A DNA stretch of 64,000 nt from an uncultured Verrucomicrobia subdivision 3 bacterium (GCA_903895255.1 CAITTG010000001.1:1-64000), one strand, 5' to 3'; positions 7,256-15,949 are shown, numbered from the stretch's first letter. Made by a program: numbers and translations. The notes: generated from the sequence alone by a model not told the origin.

Positions 7256-9451
7256 ATGCCCAACCGATTTAAACAACCGCTCTGGCTTGTGCCCCTGGCG
7301 ATCGCCGCCCTCGTGGGGGTATTTGGCTGGTGGGGCAATCTCCGCCTGCGCGACACCATCCAGGACCAGTTGCGCGCCCAACTCAACGCCACCCTCAATG
7401 CCAATGTCACCGCACTGGCGATCTGGACCACCAACCAGATCAAATTTGTCACCCTGCTGGCCGAGGATCCGGGCGTGCGCAATCTGGGACTGCGGATTTT
7501 GGAGAACCCGCCGGTCGCCGGGCCGGATTTTCGCCCGACCCCGGACGCGGAGAAATTTGGGAATTATCTACGGCCCCGGCTCAACCAGATGGGCTATGAG
7601 ATTGCCCAGTTGGTCAATACGAATTTCATCGTGGCCGCCGCCTCCGGGCGGGTTCGCTCGCCGGTCGGCACGCCGATTTTTGACGCGCATACGAACAAGT
7701 TTGCGGAGCTCTTTGAGGCCGACCAACCGGTCATGATCACCCCTTTCAAACCCGACAAACTGCTGGATGGACGCGGTCCGCGCCCAGGTATTGGTTTGGA
7801 GGGCACGAACTCCTGGCGCCGTCCCCGCCGCCTAGCCCCACCGGGTGGCCGCCTCCGGCGCGGGGATGTCACGTTGATGCAAGTTGCCGCCCCGGTGCAT
7901 GACACGGCTGGCATCGTGCGCGGTGCCCTGGCCCTGATTATTAATCCGGACAACGAGTTTTCGCGCATTCTCTCGGTGGCGCGCTCCGGGGATTCGGGCG
8001 AAACTTATGCCTTTGACCAAACCGGCCTGTTGATTTCGCACAGCCGGTTCGACGCCCAGTTGCATCAGCTCGGGCTGCTGAATGCGACGAATACTAGTTC
8101 CGCCCTTTTTTTGCGCCTGCATGATCCCGGTGGCGACCTGACGGCAGGGTATCAGCCCACCGATCCCGATCCGGCCACGCGTCCGCTCATTCTGTCGGCA
8201 GCCGCCGCTGTGGAGGGCTTGGATGGGGTGGAGGTGGAGCCGTTCCGTGATTATCGCGGCGTGCCGGTGGTCGGCGCTTGGCGCTGGCTGCCGCATCTGG
8301 GGTTTGGGGTGGCCACCCAGATCGACGCGGATGAGGCTTACCGGCCATTGCATATTGTGCGGTTGTTATTTTTGATGCTCCTGTTACTGCTGATTCTCTG
8401 CGCGATTGGCATGTTCCTCTTTTCGTATGCCAACGTGGCCTCCCGCCGGCGCTTGACCGAGGCCGAGCTCAAGTTGAAACAATTGGGCCAGTACACGCTG
8501 GAGGAGAAAATTGGGGAGGGCGGCATGGGGGTGGTTTACCGGGCTCGCCATGCCCTCATGCGGCGGGACACGGCGGTGAAACTACTGCTGCCGGATCGCG
8601 CCGATCCGGAAAGCATCCAGCGCTTTGAACGCGAGGTCTGCCTGACCTGCCAGTTGACCCATCCCAACACCATCCAGGTTTACGATTATGGCCACACACC
8701 GGACGGGATTTTTTATTACGTCATGGAATACCTGCGCGGCCTCAATCTCCATGAATTGGTCGCCCGGTTTGGGCCGCCGCCTGAGGGCCGGGTCATTCAT
8801 ATTCTTCTCCAGATTTGTGATTCGCTCGCCGAGGCGCATGCGCTGGGGCTGATCCACCGTGACATCAAGCCTGGCAACGTTTTTCTCTGCGACCGCGGCG
8901 GCATTCCGGACTGTGTCAAAGTCCTGGACTTTGGCTTGGTGCAGGAATACCGCGCGGAAAACCGCCAGCAAATGAATCTGGCCGGCCGGGACGTGCTGGA
9001 GGGCACCCCATGGTTCATGCCGCCCGAGGCCATCCGCGACTCCATCTCCAGCGATCCGCGCAGCGATCTTTATTCAGTGGGCGCATTGGCGTATTATTTG
9101 TTGACCGGCACGTACGCTTACACCGGTGACACCATCCGCGACATTCACGACAAACAGCTCGCCGGGCCGCCCCCCGCACCCAGCCAGCGGGCCAACCTCG
9201 CCATTAGTCCCGAATTAGACACCCTGGTCCTACGCTGCCTGGCCGCCGATCCGGCGGCGCGTCCCCAATCCGCCAAGGAATTGCATGCGTGCCTGCTCGC
9301 CACTCCTGGCGCGACGTCTTGGACCGTGGCGGATCAGATCGCCTGGTGGGAGCGGTTCCACCAGCAATCGGTCGTGACGCAACTGACGGTGGATGAGGCC
9401 ACGCCCATGGCGACGGTGAAAATTGATATTAACACGCGTTTGCAGGGTTGA
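7256..9451 (+). CDS. Membrane serine/threonine protein kinase with extracytoplasmic Cache-like sensor
   Basis: 731 residues. A first membrane helix spans about residues 8-26, an extracytoplasmic region of about 330 residues resembles a double-Cache ligand sensor, and a second helix lies at about 366-388. A cytoplasmic Hanks-type kinase domain begins at Tyr413. Visible kinase motifs are the glycine loop GEGGMGVVYRAR, VAIB-type lysine in AVKLLLPDR, HRDIKPGN with catalytic Asp536, DFG at 558-560 and MPPEA. The C-terminal 60 residues have no recognised domain. The arrangement suggests an extracellular signal passed to Ser/Thr phosphorylation. Start ATG follows a 188-base intergenic region shared with the divergent TetR gene. 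Confidence 0.93.
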   Translation: MPNRFKQPLWLVPLAIAALVGVFGWWGNLRLRDTIQDQLRAQLNATLNANVTALAIWTTNQIKFVTLLAEDPGVRNLGLRILENPPVAGPDFRPTPDAEKFGNYLRPRLNQMGYEIAQLVNTNFIVAAASGRVRSPVGTPIFDAHTNKFAELFEADQPVMITPFKPDKLLDGRGPRPGIGLEGTNSWRRPRRLAPPGGRLRRGDVTLMQVAAPVHDTAGIVRGALALIINPDNEFSRILSVARSGDSGETYAFDQTGLLISHSRFDAQLHQLGLLNATNTSSALFLRLHDPGGDLTAGYQPTDPDPATRPLILSAAAAVEGLDGVEVEPFRDYRGVPVVGAWRWLPHLGFGVATQIDADEAYRPLHIVRLLFLMLLLLLILCAIGMFLFSYANVASRRRLTEAELKLKQLGQYTLEEKIGEGGMGVVYRARHALMRRDTAVKLLLPDRADPESIQRFEREVCLTCQLTHPNTIQVYDYGHTPDGIFYYVMEYLRGLNLHELVARFGPPPEGRVIHILLQICDSLAEAHALGLIHRDIKPGNVFLCDRGGIPDCVKVLDFGLVQEYRAENRQQMNLAGRDVLEGTPWFMPPEAIRDSISSDPRSDLYSVGALAYYLLTGTYAYTGDTIRDIHDKQLAGPPPAPSQRANLAISPELDTLVLRCLAADPAARPQSAKELHACLLATPGATSWTVADQIAWWERFHQQSVVTQLTVDEATPMATVKIDINTRLQG

Positions 9452-9484
9452 AGCATTGATGGCAAGGCTGCGAGAGCCGCCCCT

Positions 9485-9862
9485 TCACAAACGGTAACGC
9501 AGGCGCAATTCGGAGAGCAGATAATGCTCCACCGAGGAGACGTGGGCATCGCCGGCAAAGATGGCCTGCATGGCGGCATAAACTTTTTTGTGCTCGGAGC
9601 GCTCAGTGAATGCCTGGGCGAGAATGACGAGTTGGTCCCGGGCGCGCTGCACGGGATGGGCGACGGGTTTCATGCGGGCCAGGGCGGCTTCATACTCGCG
9701 CTGGCGCTCCACGTCGGTGTTGTAGCCCAGGGCTTGGAAGAGGGAATCCAGCCGGGAATCATTGGCGGGGGGCAGTTGACCGTCGGCCTCCAGCGCCAGC
9801 ACATATAGATCCAGCAAGGCCCGCTGCTGAAAGGGGGTAAATTCAGAGACATCAATGTCCAT
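9485..9862 (-). CDS. TerB-like small helical protein
   Basis: About 125 residues from the ATG at 9862 (MDIDVSEFTPFQQRALLDL); an upstream in-frame TTG would add 16 residues. The pattern of acidic helices (LDLYVLALEADGQLPPANDSRLD) resembles TerB-type tellurite-resistance helical bundles, and residues such as D and E in ALEADG fit that family, but identity is low and this is a tentative call. It is convergent with the kinase gene and lies downstream of the RluA gene on the same strand. Confidence 0.55.
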   Translation of the reverse strand: MDIDVSEFTPFQQRALLDLYVLALEADGQLPPANDSRLDSLFQALGYNTDVERQREYEAALARMKPVAHPVQRARDQLVILAQAFTERSEHKKVYAAMQAIFAGDAHVSSVEHYLLSELRLRYRL

Positions 9863-9931
9863 GAAAGCAGCTTGCCAGATTTTTGGCAGGAGTTCAAGGA
9901 TTGCTCCCAACCAAATGCCCGGCCGGGAAAC

Positions 9932-10810
9932 TCAGGGTTTCGCGGTCGGAGAATTTTTGCCGGCGGCCGGGGGGGACATTTTCCCGGGCGCGGGTTGTTG
10001 ACGGGCGGCTGGTGGTTTGGGCTGTCCGGGCACCTGGGCGGGTTTGCCAGCGTTCGGAGGGGGGATGGTCAAGGGTTTTTTAACCGTTTGCGCCAGCGAC
10101 GGGGTGAACCCGTACTCGCTCATGAACCCTTCGATGGGCGCGCGGATTTCCACGCGCCGCCGGGTGAAGGGATCCACATAGCCGAGCTTGATGGCGCGCA
10201 AACCGAGTTGCATGCGGCTGTCCACTTTGCCGTAGAGTTCGTCGCTCACGATGGGGCAGCCGGATTGCGCGAGGTGCACTCGGATTTGATGGGTGCGGCC
10301 GGTCAGGGGATGCGCCTCCACGAGGGAAATCCGCTCCTTCTTTTGCAGCAACCGGAAACGGGTCTCGGACTCCTTGCCCTCCTGGGTGTCGATGATCATG
10401 CGCCCGATCTGGCGGGGATCCGGGGCGAGGGGCAGGCGGCAAGTCCATTCGGTTTCGCGGGGCACGCCCTCGACGATGGCCAGGTAATTTTTCTCCATCT
10501 GACGGCTTTCGAAGACGTCGCCAAAGGCTTCGACGGCGCCCATGCTTTTGGCAAAGAGCATTACGCCGCTGGTGTCCGTGTCCAGGCGGTGAACATAGCG
10601 GAGGAATTTCAGATTCCGGGAGCGCGCCCAGTAATCGCCGGCCGAGATGGAGGAGTTGATGGCGGCCTGCAAATTGCGGTTAGTGTTCTGCCAGTTGACC
10701 GGCACGAGGAGCCAGCCGCGCGGCTTGTCGATGGCCAGCACCGCGCGATCCTCGTAAAGAATCGGGATGGGCTCGCAAAACGGCAGTTCAATAAAATTGG
10801 GTTTGGCCAT
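9932..10810 (-). CDS. RluA family pseudouridine synthase
   Basis: 292 residues. The catalytic motif HRLDTDTSGVMLFAKS holds the conserved Asp of the RluA/RluC/RluD group. Other family signatures are IDKPRGWL near residue 30, the LTGRTHQIRVHL motif, and the ELYG segment. No S4 domain is evident. The C-terminal 45 residues are Pro/Ala/Lys rich (PNAGKPAQVPGQPKPP...), an extension not needed for catalysis and probably disordered. The protein should convert uridine to pseudouridine in an rRNA or tRNA; the exact target cannot be deduced. Confidence 0.9.
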   Translation of the reverse strand: MAKPNFIELPFCEPIPILYEDRAVLAIDKPRGWLLVPVNWQNTNRNLQAAINSSISAGDYWARSRNLKFLRYVHRLDTDTSGVMLFAKSMGAVEAFGDVFESRQMEKNYLAIVEGVPRETEWTCRLPLAPDPRQIGRMIIDTQEGKESETRFRLLQKKERISLVEAHPLTGRTHQIRVHLAQSGCPIVSDELYGKVDSRMQLGLRAIKLGYVDPFTRRRVEIRAPIEGFMSEYGFTPSLAQTVKKPLTIPPPNAGKPAQVPGQPKPPAARQQPAPGKMSPPAAGKNSPTAKP

Positions 10811-10970
10811 GAGCTAAAGGTGATTGAATGAAACGGCTGGCCGGTCAGATCGCGCTGGGCGAGGCCGACGGTTCAACATCTTCAATTCTCTCATCATACA
10901 GCGATTCGCGGTCTTTGCCAGAGCAAAAACAACGGCGCGCGGATGTTTCGACGGCTGGTCTGGCTGCATT

Positions 10971-11705
10971 TTAGAGATGGTGAATCGTTTTAACCGCGGC
11001 ATCCGGACTGGTCAAACGCTGAATTTTCCTGCGCCGGAGAAACCCGGCCACGCCCAAAATCACGAGCACGGTCGAGGCGATTTGGTAGCCGGAGAGCGGG
11101 CCGGCAATCGGCGGGGTGTCCCGCAGAAATTCATGGGCGAAGCGAAAGCTGCCGTAGGCAATCAGGTACAGGTGAAAATGCTGGCCGGGCAGGGCTTGCT
11201 GGCGGCGCAGCAGCAAAATCACCGAGAGCATCAACGCATTAAAGCCTAGTTCCACCGGCACCGCCGGCCAGCGGGCAGTGCCGTGCCGGTCGTTTAGCGT
11301 GTACCAAGCCGGTTCGCAGACGCGACCGAGGCAGCAGCCATGGAGCAAGCAACCGACGCGGCCGAGCATGATGCTGATGGGCGTGACCACCGCGAACCAG
11401 TCGCCGGTGCCCGGGGTGTAGCCCAGCAATTTCTTGGCAATTTCGACCCCGGCATAGCCACCGAGGAGGCCGCCGAGGATGGATTTACCGGTGGCGAGTT
11501 GCCGCCACCGATCTGGATCGTGCCAGTGCAGCCAGCCTTCGGCCCCGAGATAAACAAGTTTGGCCCCAAGCAGGGCGCCGGCCAGGGCGGCGACGTAGAT
11601 AAGCACCAGTCGCTCATCCCGCCGGGCGACGCGCGACCAGATGACCAGGCTCACCAGAATACCGGCGAGCATTAACCAGCCGTAGGCGGTGGAAACTATG
11701 ACCAT
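10971..11705 (-). CDS. Lgt-like membrane protein (prolipoprotein diacylglyceryl transferase family)
   Basis: About 244 residues from the ATG at 11705; an in-frame GTG at 11732 is an alternative and would extend the overlap with the upstream gene from 10 to 37 bases. There are six or seven hydrophobic segments and Lgt-like features: GGLLGGYAG and GRVGCLLHGCCLGR. In canonical Lgt the second motif reads GRxGNFxNxE. Here the Asn and Glu positions are replaced by a GCxxxGCC version, so transferase activity on prolipoproteins is not assured. Neighbours on the same strand are two small membrane proteins and a Tes-like radical SAM protein, which suggests a shared membrane role. Confidence 0.75.
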   Translation of the reverse strand: MVIVSTAYGWLMLAGILVSLVIWSRVARRDERLVLIYVAALAGALLGAKLVYLGAEGWLHWHDPDRWRQLATGKSILGGLLGGYAGVEIAKKLLGYTPGTGDWFAVVTPISIMLGRVGCLLHGCCLGRVCEPAWYTLNDRHGTARWPAVPVELGFNALMLSVILLLRRQQALPGQHFHLYLIAYGSFRFAHEFLRDTPPIAGPLSGYQIASTVLVILGVAGFLRRRKIQRLTSPDAAVKTIHHL

Positions 11706-12052
11706 GGGGAAGTGCGGTCCGTTTGGGAGCACCCGATGAGAATGAAAACCACCATGTTTGCGATAAAAAGGAAACCCATTAGAAATATCGACAGGATCAC
11801 TCGCAAGGCCCTGCTCCGCATGCCGCTCACCAGGCCAATTCCAGCAACAAGGCTGCAGATAAGTGTGAGAATCAATAGAGCCTTTCCGAGACTTTGATCG
11901 ATAGGGGTGATTTGCATCATGCCCAAAGCCAGCACGCTGGGTATAATCGCCTCAAAGAGCCAGACGATTTTGGGCAGCGTTTTTTGGGGCGCGGGTTTGC
12001 CGGGCGGAACGGACACGTTTGCTGGCGGGAGCGGCTCAGGTTGGTCGTTCAT
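11696..12052 (-). CDS. Small membrane protein, paralog of 12120-12467
   Basis: 118 residues. A Pro-rich N-terminus (MNDQPEPLPP...) precedes three predicted membrane helices. The last helix carries GFLFIAN and ends in ILIGCSQ. The neighbouring gene product shares the MND-x-PE start, the PK-x-x-WLF entry to the first helix, and the GFLFIAN ... IL-x-GC end, so the two arose by tandem duplication. No known family was recognised. Stop codon overlaps the start of the Lgt-like gene. Confidence 0.7.
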   Translation of the reverse strand: MNDQPEPLPPANVSVPPGKPAPQKTLPKIVWLFEAIIPSVLALGMMQITPIDQSLGKALLILTLICSLVAGIGLVSGMRSRALRVILSIFLMGFLFIANMVVFILIGCSQTDRTSPWS

Positions 12053-12119
12053 AAATCAAAGCTCATGTTAGCCGGATTCTGGCAGCTATGGGGATTATTA
12101 ATCAGGTGCATGGGATGGT

Positions 12120-12467
12120 TCAGAACTGGCTGCGGTTGCAGCCCAGTAGAATTACAATCGCGAAGTTGGCGATGAATAAGAACCCAATGAGGAAAAGGGT
12201 CAGGGCGGTCCGCGCACCAGTGGTTTCCACACTTTTCATGCCCCGCACCAGACAGATGCCAGCAAGCACGCTGAAAGGCGCGTTCAGTCCCAACAGGACC
12301 AGCATGGCTTCCATCGGATTAGTGAACGTTTGCAACATGATCAAGCCGGCGAGGCTGGGCGAGAATCCCACAAACAACCAGGTCATTTTGGGGGGCGGCG
12401 CGGAAGATTGTTTCTCGCCGGGTGTTGGTTCCGGTGCCAACGGCGGGAGTTCCGGATGGTCATTCAT
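12120..12467 (-). CDS. Small membrane protein, paralog of 11696-12052
   Basis: 115 residues with the same plan as its downstream neighbour: MNDHPELPP start, Pro-rich segment, PPKMTWLF entry, three helices, and a final GFLFIAN ... ILLGCNRSQF. It starts 11 bases after the radical SAM gene stops, so the two are probably cotranscribed. Function unknown. Confidence 0.7.
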   Translation of the reverse strand: MNDHPELPPLAPEPTPGEKQSSAPPPKMTWLFVGFSPSLAGLIMLQTFTNPMEAMLVLLGLNAPFSVLAGICLVRGMKSVETTGARTALTLFLIGFLFIANFAIVILLGCNRSQF

Positions 12468-12478
12468 AGCTCAAAAGT

Positions 12479-13891
12479 TTATTTGGCGGCGCAGTCGGAA
12501 AAACCGGAATAGTAGCGGCAGAAGGAATCCAGTTTGCCATCGGGGCGGATCACGTGGGTGCAACAGCGGTCGATGCGGTCCTCGTCCCACGTGTGGGCGT
12601 CCATGAAGGGTTTGATGAAGAGCCGGAAGGTGTGGGTTTCGTCCAGCTCAAATTTTTTGAGCAATTCACCCAGCGGCTCGGATTCGCAGCCGCAGCGCAT
12701 GAGGTCCTCCAGTTTGTAACGGAGTTTCGTGCTCAGAAAGCCCTGCACATTTTTGAAATCAATGAAGTCACTTACCGACCGCACCCGGCCATCAACCTTG
12801 AGGAGGTAGCCGATGGTGGCGCAATTCGGGTCGCCGCAGGGCAGGGGGGTGAAGTCCTCAAACCGCAGCCTGCCGCTGGACTGACCCACCGCCGCGAGAA
12901 TGATATCCGCGGTGTTCAGTCGGGGGGTGGTGGTTGCCGGGTTGCGGCCGCTGGTGAACAGTGGTTGAAAGGCCACGCCGCGCACATTCGGCCAGTTCAG
13001 GGCGAAATCAATCGTCTCCCAGAGGCTGGGCAGATTCTCTGGGGTGACTGTCATGGCAAGGGTCACAGGCAGGTTCATCTCCCGGCAGCGCGCCAAGCAG
13101 CGCTCGCGGAGGCCGCGCAGGTCCGTTCCGCGCAAGGCTTTTTGGCCCGCCGCCTGAACGCCGTCGAATTGCAGGTAGAGTTGGAACGCGCCATAACGGA
13201 AGGCCGCGCCGAGTTCGGTGGTAAAGGCATCGTCACTGACGATGCGCAGGCCGTTGGTGTTGAGCAGTACGTAATCAATTTGGGGATGATCCTGCAGCCA
13301 GCGCAGGAGTTCGAAGAATTGGGGATGCAGCGTTGGTTCGCCACCCGATAGTTGCAGGATTTCGATTCCGCCTTTGCGGTCGATGACACCTTGTATCCGA
13401 CATTTCAAATCAGCCAGGGGCACGGCGTCCACCAGTGGACCGGTGCCGGGCAGGGAATCAGCATAGCAGGTGGTACAGGTGAGATTGCAGGAATTTACGA
13501 TTTCAATGAGGCAGAGGCAGGTGGCCAGTTTTTCCATGACACCGAGCGCCTCGCCCGGACTGGCATTGCGGCCGAGGGTGCCCGTGACGAGGCCATCCAC
13601 CGCCCGGCAGGCGCCATTGGCCAGGGCAGGCTCATGGGCCGGGCGGTTGGCTGCTTTGCCCTGGGCCAACCAGTAAAAGCGCGCATCGGAGGCCAGGCAG
13701 GCGGATGCTTCGCCGTGGGTGGGACATAAGCGTTTGAGCCAGACTTGGGCGGTGAGGCCGCCGGTGCGCCACACCTCGGCAGGACAGGGAGCATGGCAGA
13801 CGGGGCAGCGGGAGGTGGTGCGTTTGAGCAATTTGTCCACCAATTGCAATTTTTCGGGACCGACCGGGGGATGGGAACTGGACGTATTCAT
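12479..13891 (-). CDS. Radical SAM protein of the Tes/MJ0619-like group
   Basis: About 470 residues from the ATG at 13891, which has a good GGAG site eight bases upstream. The N-terminal 65 residues form a Cys-rich module (C29, C32, C36, C56, H59: RCPVCHAPCPAEVW ... KRLCPTHGE). The radical SAM signature CxxxCxxC follows at C135-C139-C142 in NSCNLTCTTCYA, then LQLSGGEPTLHP for SAM binding. The C-terminus has further cysteines (CGCESE, CCTHVIRPDG, FCRYYSGFSDC) that may bind extra clusters. This architecture is like that of the archaeal tetraether lipid synthase Tes and MJ0619, as I recall those proteins. A lipid or other membrane substrate is inferred; the exact reaction is unknown. Confidence 0.8.
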   Translation of the reverse strand: MNTSSSHPPVGPEKLQLVDKLLKRTTSRCPVCHAPCPAEVWRTGGLTAQVWLKRLCPTHGEASACLASDARFYWLAQGKAANRPAHEPALANGACRAVDGLVTGTLGRNASPGEALGVMEKLATCLCLIEIVNSCNLTCTTCYADSLPGTGPLVDAVPLADLKCRIQGVIDRKGGIEILQLSGGEPTLHPQFFELLRWLQDHPQIDYVLLNTNGLRIVSDDAFTTELGAAFRYGAFQLYLQFDGVQAAGQKALRGTDLRGLRERCLARCREMNLPVTLAMTVTPENLPSLWETIDFALNWPNVRGVAFQPLFTSGRNPATTTPRLNTADIILAAVGQSSGRLRFEDFTPLPCGDPNCATIGYLLKVDGRVRSVSDFIDFKNVQGFLSTKLRYKLEDLMRCGCESEPLGELLKKFELDETHTFRLFIKPFMDAHTWDEDRIDRCCTHVIRPDGKLDSFCRYYSGFSDCAAK

Positions 13892-13913
13892 TAATAATTC
13901 TCCATAAAAGATT

Positions 13914-14333
13914 TCAGCGATGGCTATTGAATGCATTTGAACCAAATGAGCATCCCACAAAACAGAGAAAAAATGCCAAGGCCAGCATACCTGATTGCAC
14001 CAGTATTGCGAGCCAACTGCGTTCCCTGCCGGTTACTCCCAAGCGCGCCATGATCATGCGGGAGCAAACAATTCCGGACCAAAGGCTGCCCCCAAGCGTA
14101 AATAAAAGGGTAAGCAGGTCGGCGTCGCAAGCCAGAGCGATAAAGTTGCCGACGGGTGGAATGAATAAAATGATAAAGAACCTCCGCCAGTTCGTCTTGC
14201 CGGGGTTCAAAGTCAAAGGCGGCGTGGCGGGCACGGCAGCCAGTTCCTGGTGGCAGAAGGGGCAGGGGCCATGCAATCCGGTTCCAGGCAAAGGCCGGGC
14301 GCAATGGGGGCAAGTGGCGGCTCTTTGGCTCAT
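13914..14333 (-). CDS. Zinc-ribbon membrane protein
   Basis: 139 residues from the ATG at 14333. Two CxxC pairs at the N-terminus (CPHC and CPFC) form a zinc ribbon, followed by three or four hydrophobic segments. The last segment ends LCFVGCSFGSN, close to the C-terminal IL-x-GC-S/N endings of the two small membrane proteins downstream. It sits immediately upstream of the radical SAM gene (22 bases) and probably begins that operon. No characterised family recognised. Confidence 0.65.
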   Translation of the reverse strand: MSQRAATCPHCARPLPGTGLHGPCPFCHQELAAVPATPPLTLNPGKTNWRRFFIILFIPPVGNFIALACDADLLTLLFTLGGSLWSGIVCSRMIMARLGVTGRERSWLAILVQSGMLALAFFLCFVGCSFGSNAFNSHR

Positions 14334-14489
14334 GCGTTTTCTTTTCACAGTAAACACAATCAGCGGCACGGCAAGCGAATTGGTTCCGAGATCCTAGCGG
14401 GGGGATGGAGCCAGCGGGATGAGCCCATGGCGGGCGGGATTCAATATTGCAGTTTGAAGTTTCACCGACTTTCGCCAAACTCTCCCGGC

Positions 14490-14870
14490 ATGGACTGGCT
14501 TGATCATCTCACCCACTGGTGGCGGCATTTGGCGGCGGGCTTTAGTTTGCTCGCCGCGCTACTGGCCGCCGCGCACGCGCTTCTGCACAAACGGGATGTG
14601 CGGGCGGCCACGCTTTGGCTGGGCATCATCTGGTTGCTGCCGGCGCTGGGCCCCGCGCTGTATTTGGTGCTGGGCGTTAACCGCATCCGGCGGCGGGCCA
14701 TTCAACTGGGGGTGCATGCCACCGGCAAAGGAGTGGTCCCGGGCAATTTCGGGGAGCCGGAGGCTGAGGGTGCCCGCCATCTCCAAATGCTGGCCCGGGT
14801 CGTCGACCGGGTGGTGGGGCAGCCGCTCATCCCGGGCAATCAGATCGAACCGCTGGTCAATGGGGGATGA
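14490..14870 (+). CDS. N-terminal fragment of a frameshifted cardiolipin synthase
   Basis: Starts at ATG 14490 (MDWLDHLTHWW) and encodes two membrane helices, the usual N-terminus of cardiolipin synthases, then the linker ending QIEPLVNGG before a TGA at 14868-14870. The next frame continues with DEAFPAMLAAIDAAQ, exactly the expected sequence. Removing one G from the G5 run at 14862-14866 joins the two fragments. This is either a real disabling mutation, a slippery site, or a homopolymer error. Confidence 0.8.
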   Translation: MDWLDHLTHWWRHLAAGFSLLAALLAAAHALLHKRDVRAATLWLGIIWLLPALGPALYLVLGVNRIRRRAIQLGVHATGKGVVPGNFGEPEAEGARHLQMLARVVDRVVGQPLIPGNQIEPLVNGG

Positions 14871-15933
14871 GGCCTTTCCGGCCATGCTTGCCGCCATCGA
14901 TGCCGCCCAAACTTCCGTCTCGCTGGTCAGTTACATTTTCGACAACGATGCCAGTGGCCGCCGGTTCGTGGAGGCACTCCGTGCCGCCCAGGCGCGCGGT
15001 GTCGCCGTGCGGGTGCTCGTGGATTCCGCCGGCACCCGCTATTCCTTTCCTTCCATCATGCACCCGCTCAAACAGGCGGGCTTGCCGACGGCGAAATTTC
15101 TGCCGTCGTCCATCCTGGCGCCCTGGCGGGCGACGACCATCAACCTGCGGAACCATCGCAAAGTCATGGTGGTTGATGGTCGCGTGGCTTTCACGGGTGG
15201 CATGAATCTCCGGCAGGGCAATCTGCTTCGGGAGCAGCCCCGCAGTCCCGTGCAGGATTTGCATTTTCGCGTCACCGGCCCGATCGTCACCCGGCTGCAG
15301 GAGGCGTTTGTCAATGACTGGGCCTTTACCACCGATGAAATTCTCACGGGCGACCCATGGTTTCCCGAACTGGCCGGCACGGGTGAGGTTATTGCCCGCG
15401 TTATTCCCGACGGACCGGACGGCGATTTTGAGAAATTGCGCTGGACCCTCCTGGCCGCGCTCGCCGAGGCGCAAACCTCGGTGCAAATCATCACCCCGTA
15501 TTTTCTGCCGGACCTCACCCTCGTGGCCGCCTTGAATCTCGCGGTCATGCGCGGTGTGCGCGTGGACATCATCCTGCCCGGCAAAAGCAACCTGCCGCCG
15601 GTCCATTGGGCTTCGCGGGCGATGTGGTGGCAGGTGTTGGAACGCGGCTGCCACCTGTGGCTGACCCCGCCCCCGTTTGACCATTCCAAGCTCGTGGTGC
15701 TGGACGATCACTGGGTGCTGCTCGGCTCGGCCAACTGGGATCCCCGAAGCTTGCGGTTGAATTTTGAATTAAATGTGGAAGCCTATGGCCGGGATTTCGC
15801 CCTCAGCATGAAGAAAATCGTGGCGCAGAAACTCGCCGGGGCTCACGAGGTTACGCTCAAGGAAGTGGATGCCCGCACCACCCCGGGAAAATTGCGCGAC
15901 GCCATCGCCCGCCTGTTTTCGCCGTTTTTATAA
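14866..15933 (+). CDS. cls: Catalytic part of a frameshifted cardiolipin synthase (phospholipase D family)
   Basis: Both HKD motifs of the phospholipase D superfamily are intact: LRNHRKVMVVDGR ... GGMN in the first half and FDHSKLVVLDDHWVLLGSANWDPRSL (key residues H, K, D, GSANWD) in the second. The enzyme makes cardiolipin from phosphatidylglycerol or related lipids at the inner membrane. Without the N-terminal helices, which lie in the other frame (14490-14870), translation could restart at ATG 14884, giving a protein lacking its membrane anchor. It is transcribed divergently from the radical SAM/membrane-protein run, so membrane lipid genes face each other here. Confidence 0.85.
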   Translation, partial: DEAFPAMLAAIDAAQTSVSLVSYIFDNDASGRRFVEALRAAQARGVAVRVLVDSAGTRYSFPSIMHPLKQAGLPTAKFLPSSILAPWRATTINLRNHRKVMVVDGRVAFTGGMNLRQGNLLREQPRSPVQDLHFRVTGPIVTRLQEAFVNDWAFTTDEILTGDPWFPELAGTGEVIARVIPDGPDGDFEKLRWTLLAALAEAQTSVQIITPYFLPDLTLVAALNLAVMRGVRVDIILPGKSNLPPVHWASRAMWWQVLERGCHLWLTPPPFDHSKLVVLDDHWVLLGSANWDPRSLRLNFELNVEAYGRDFALSMKKIVAQKLAGAHEVTLKEVDARTTPGKLRDAIARLFSPFL

Positions 15934-15949
15934 GGGATGTGCCCACCCG

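Noticed and set aside
13924-14478. A 184-codon minus-strand frame over the zinc-ribbon membrane protein
   Set aside because: The other frame has paired CxxC motifs and clear membrane helices; this one has neither.
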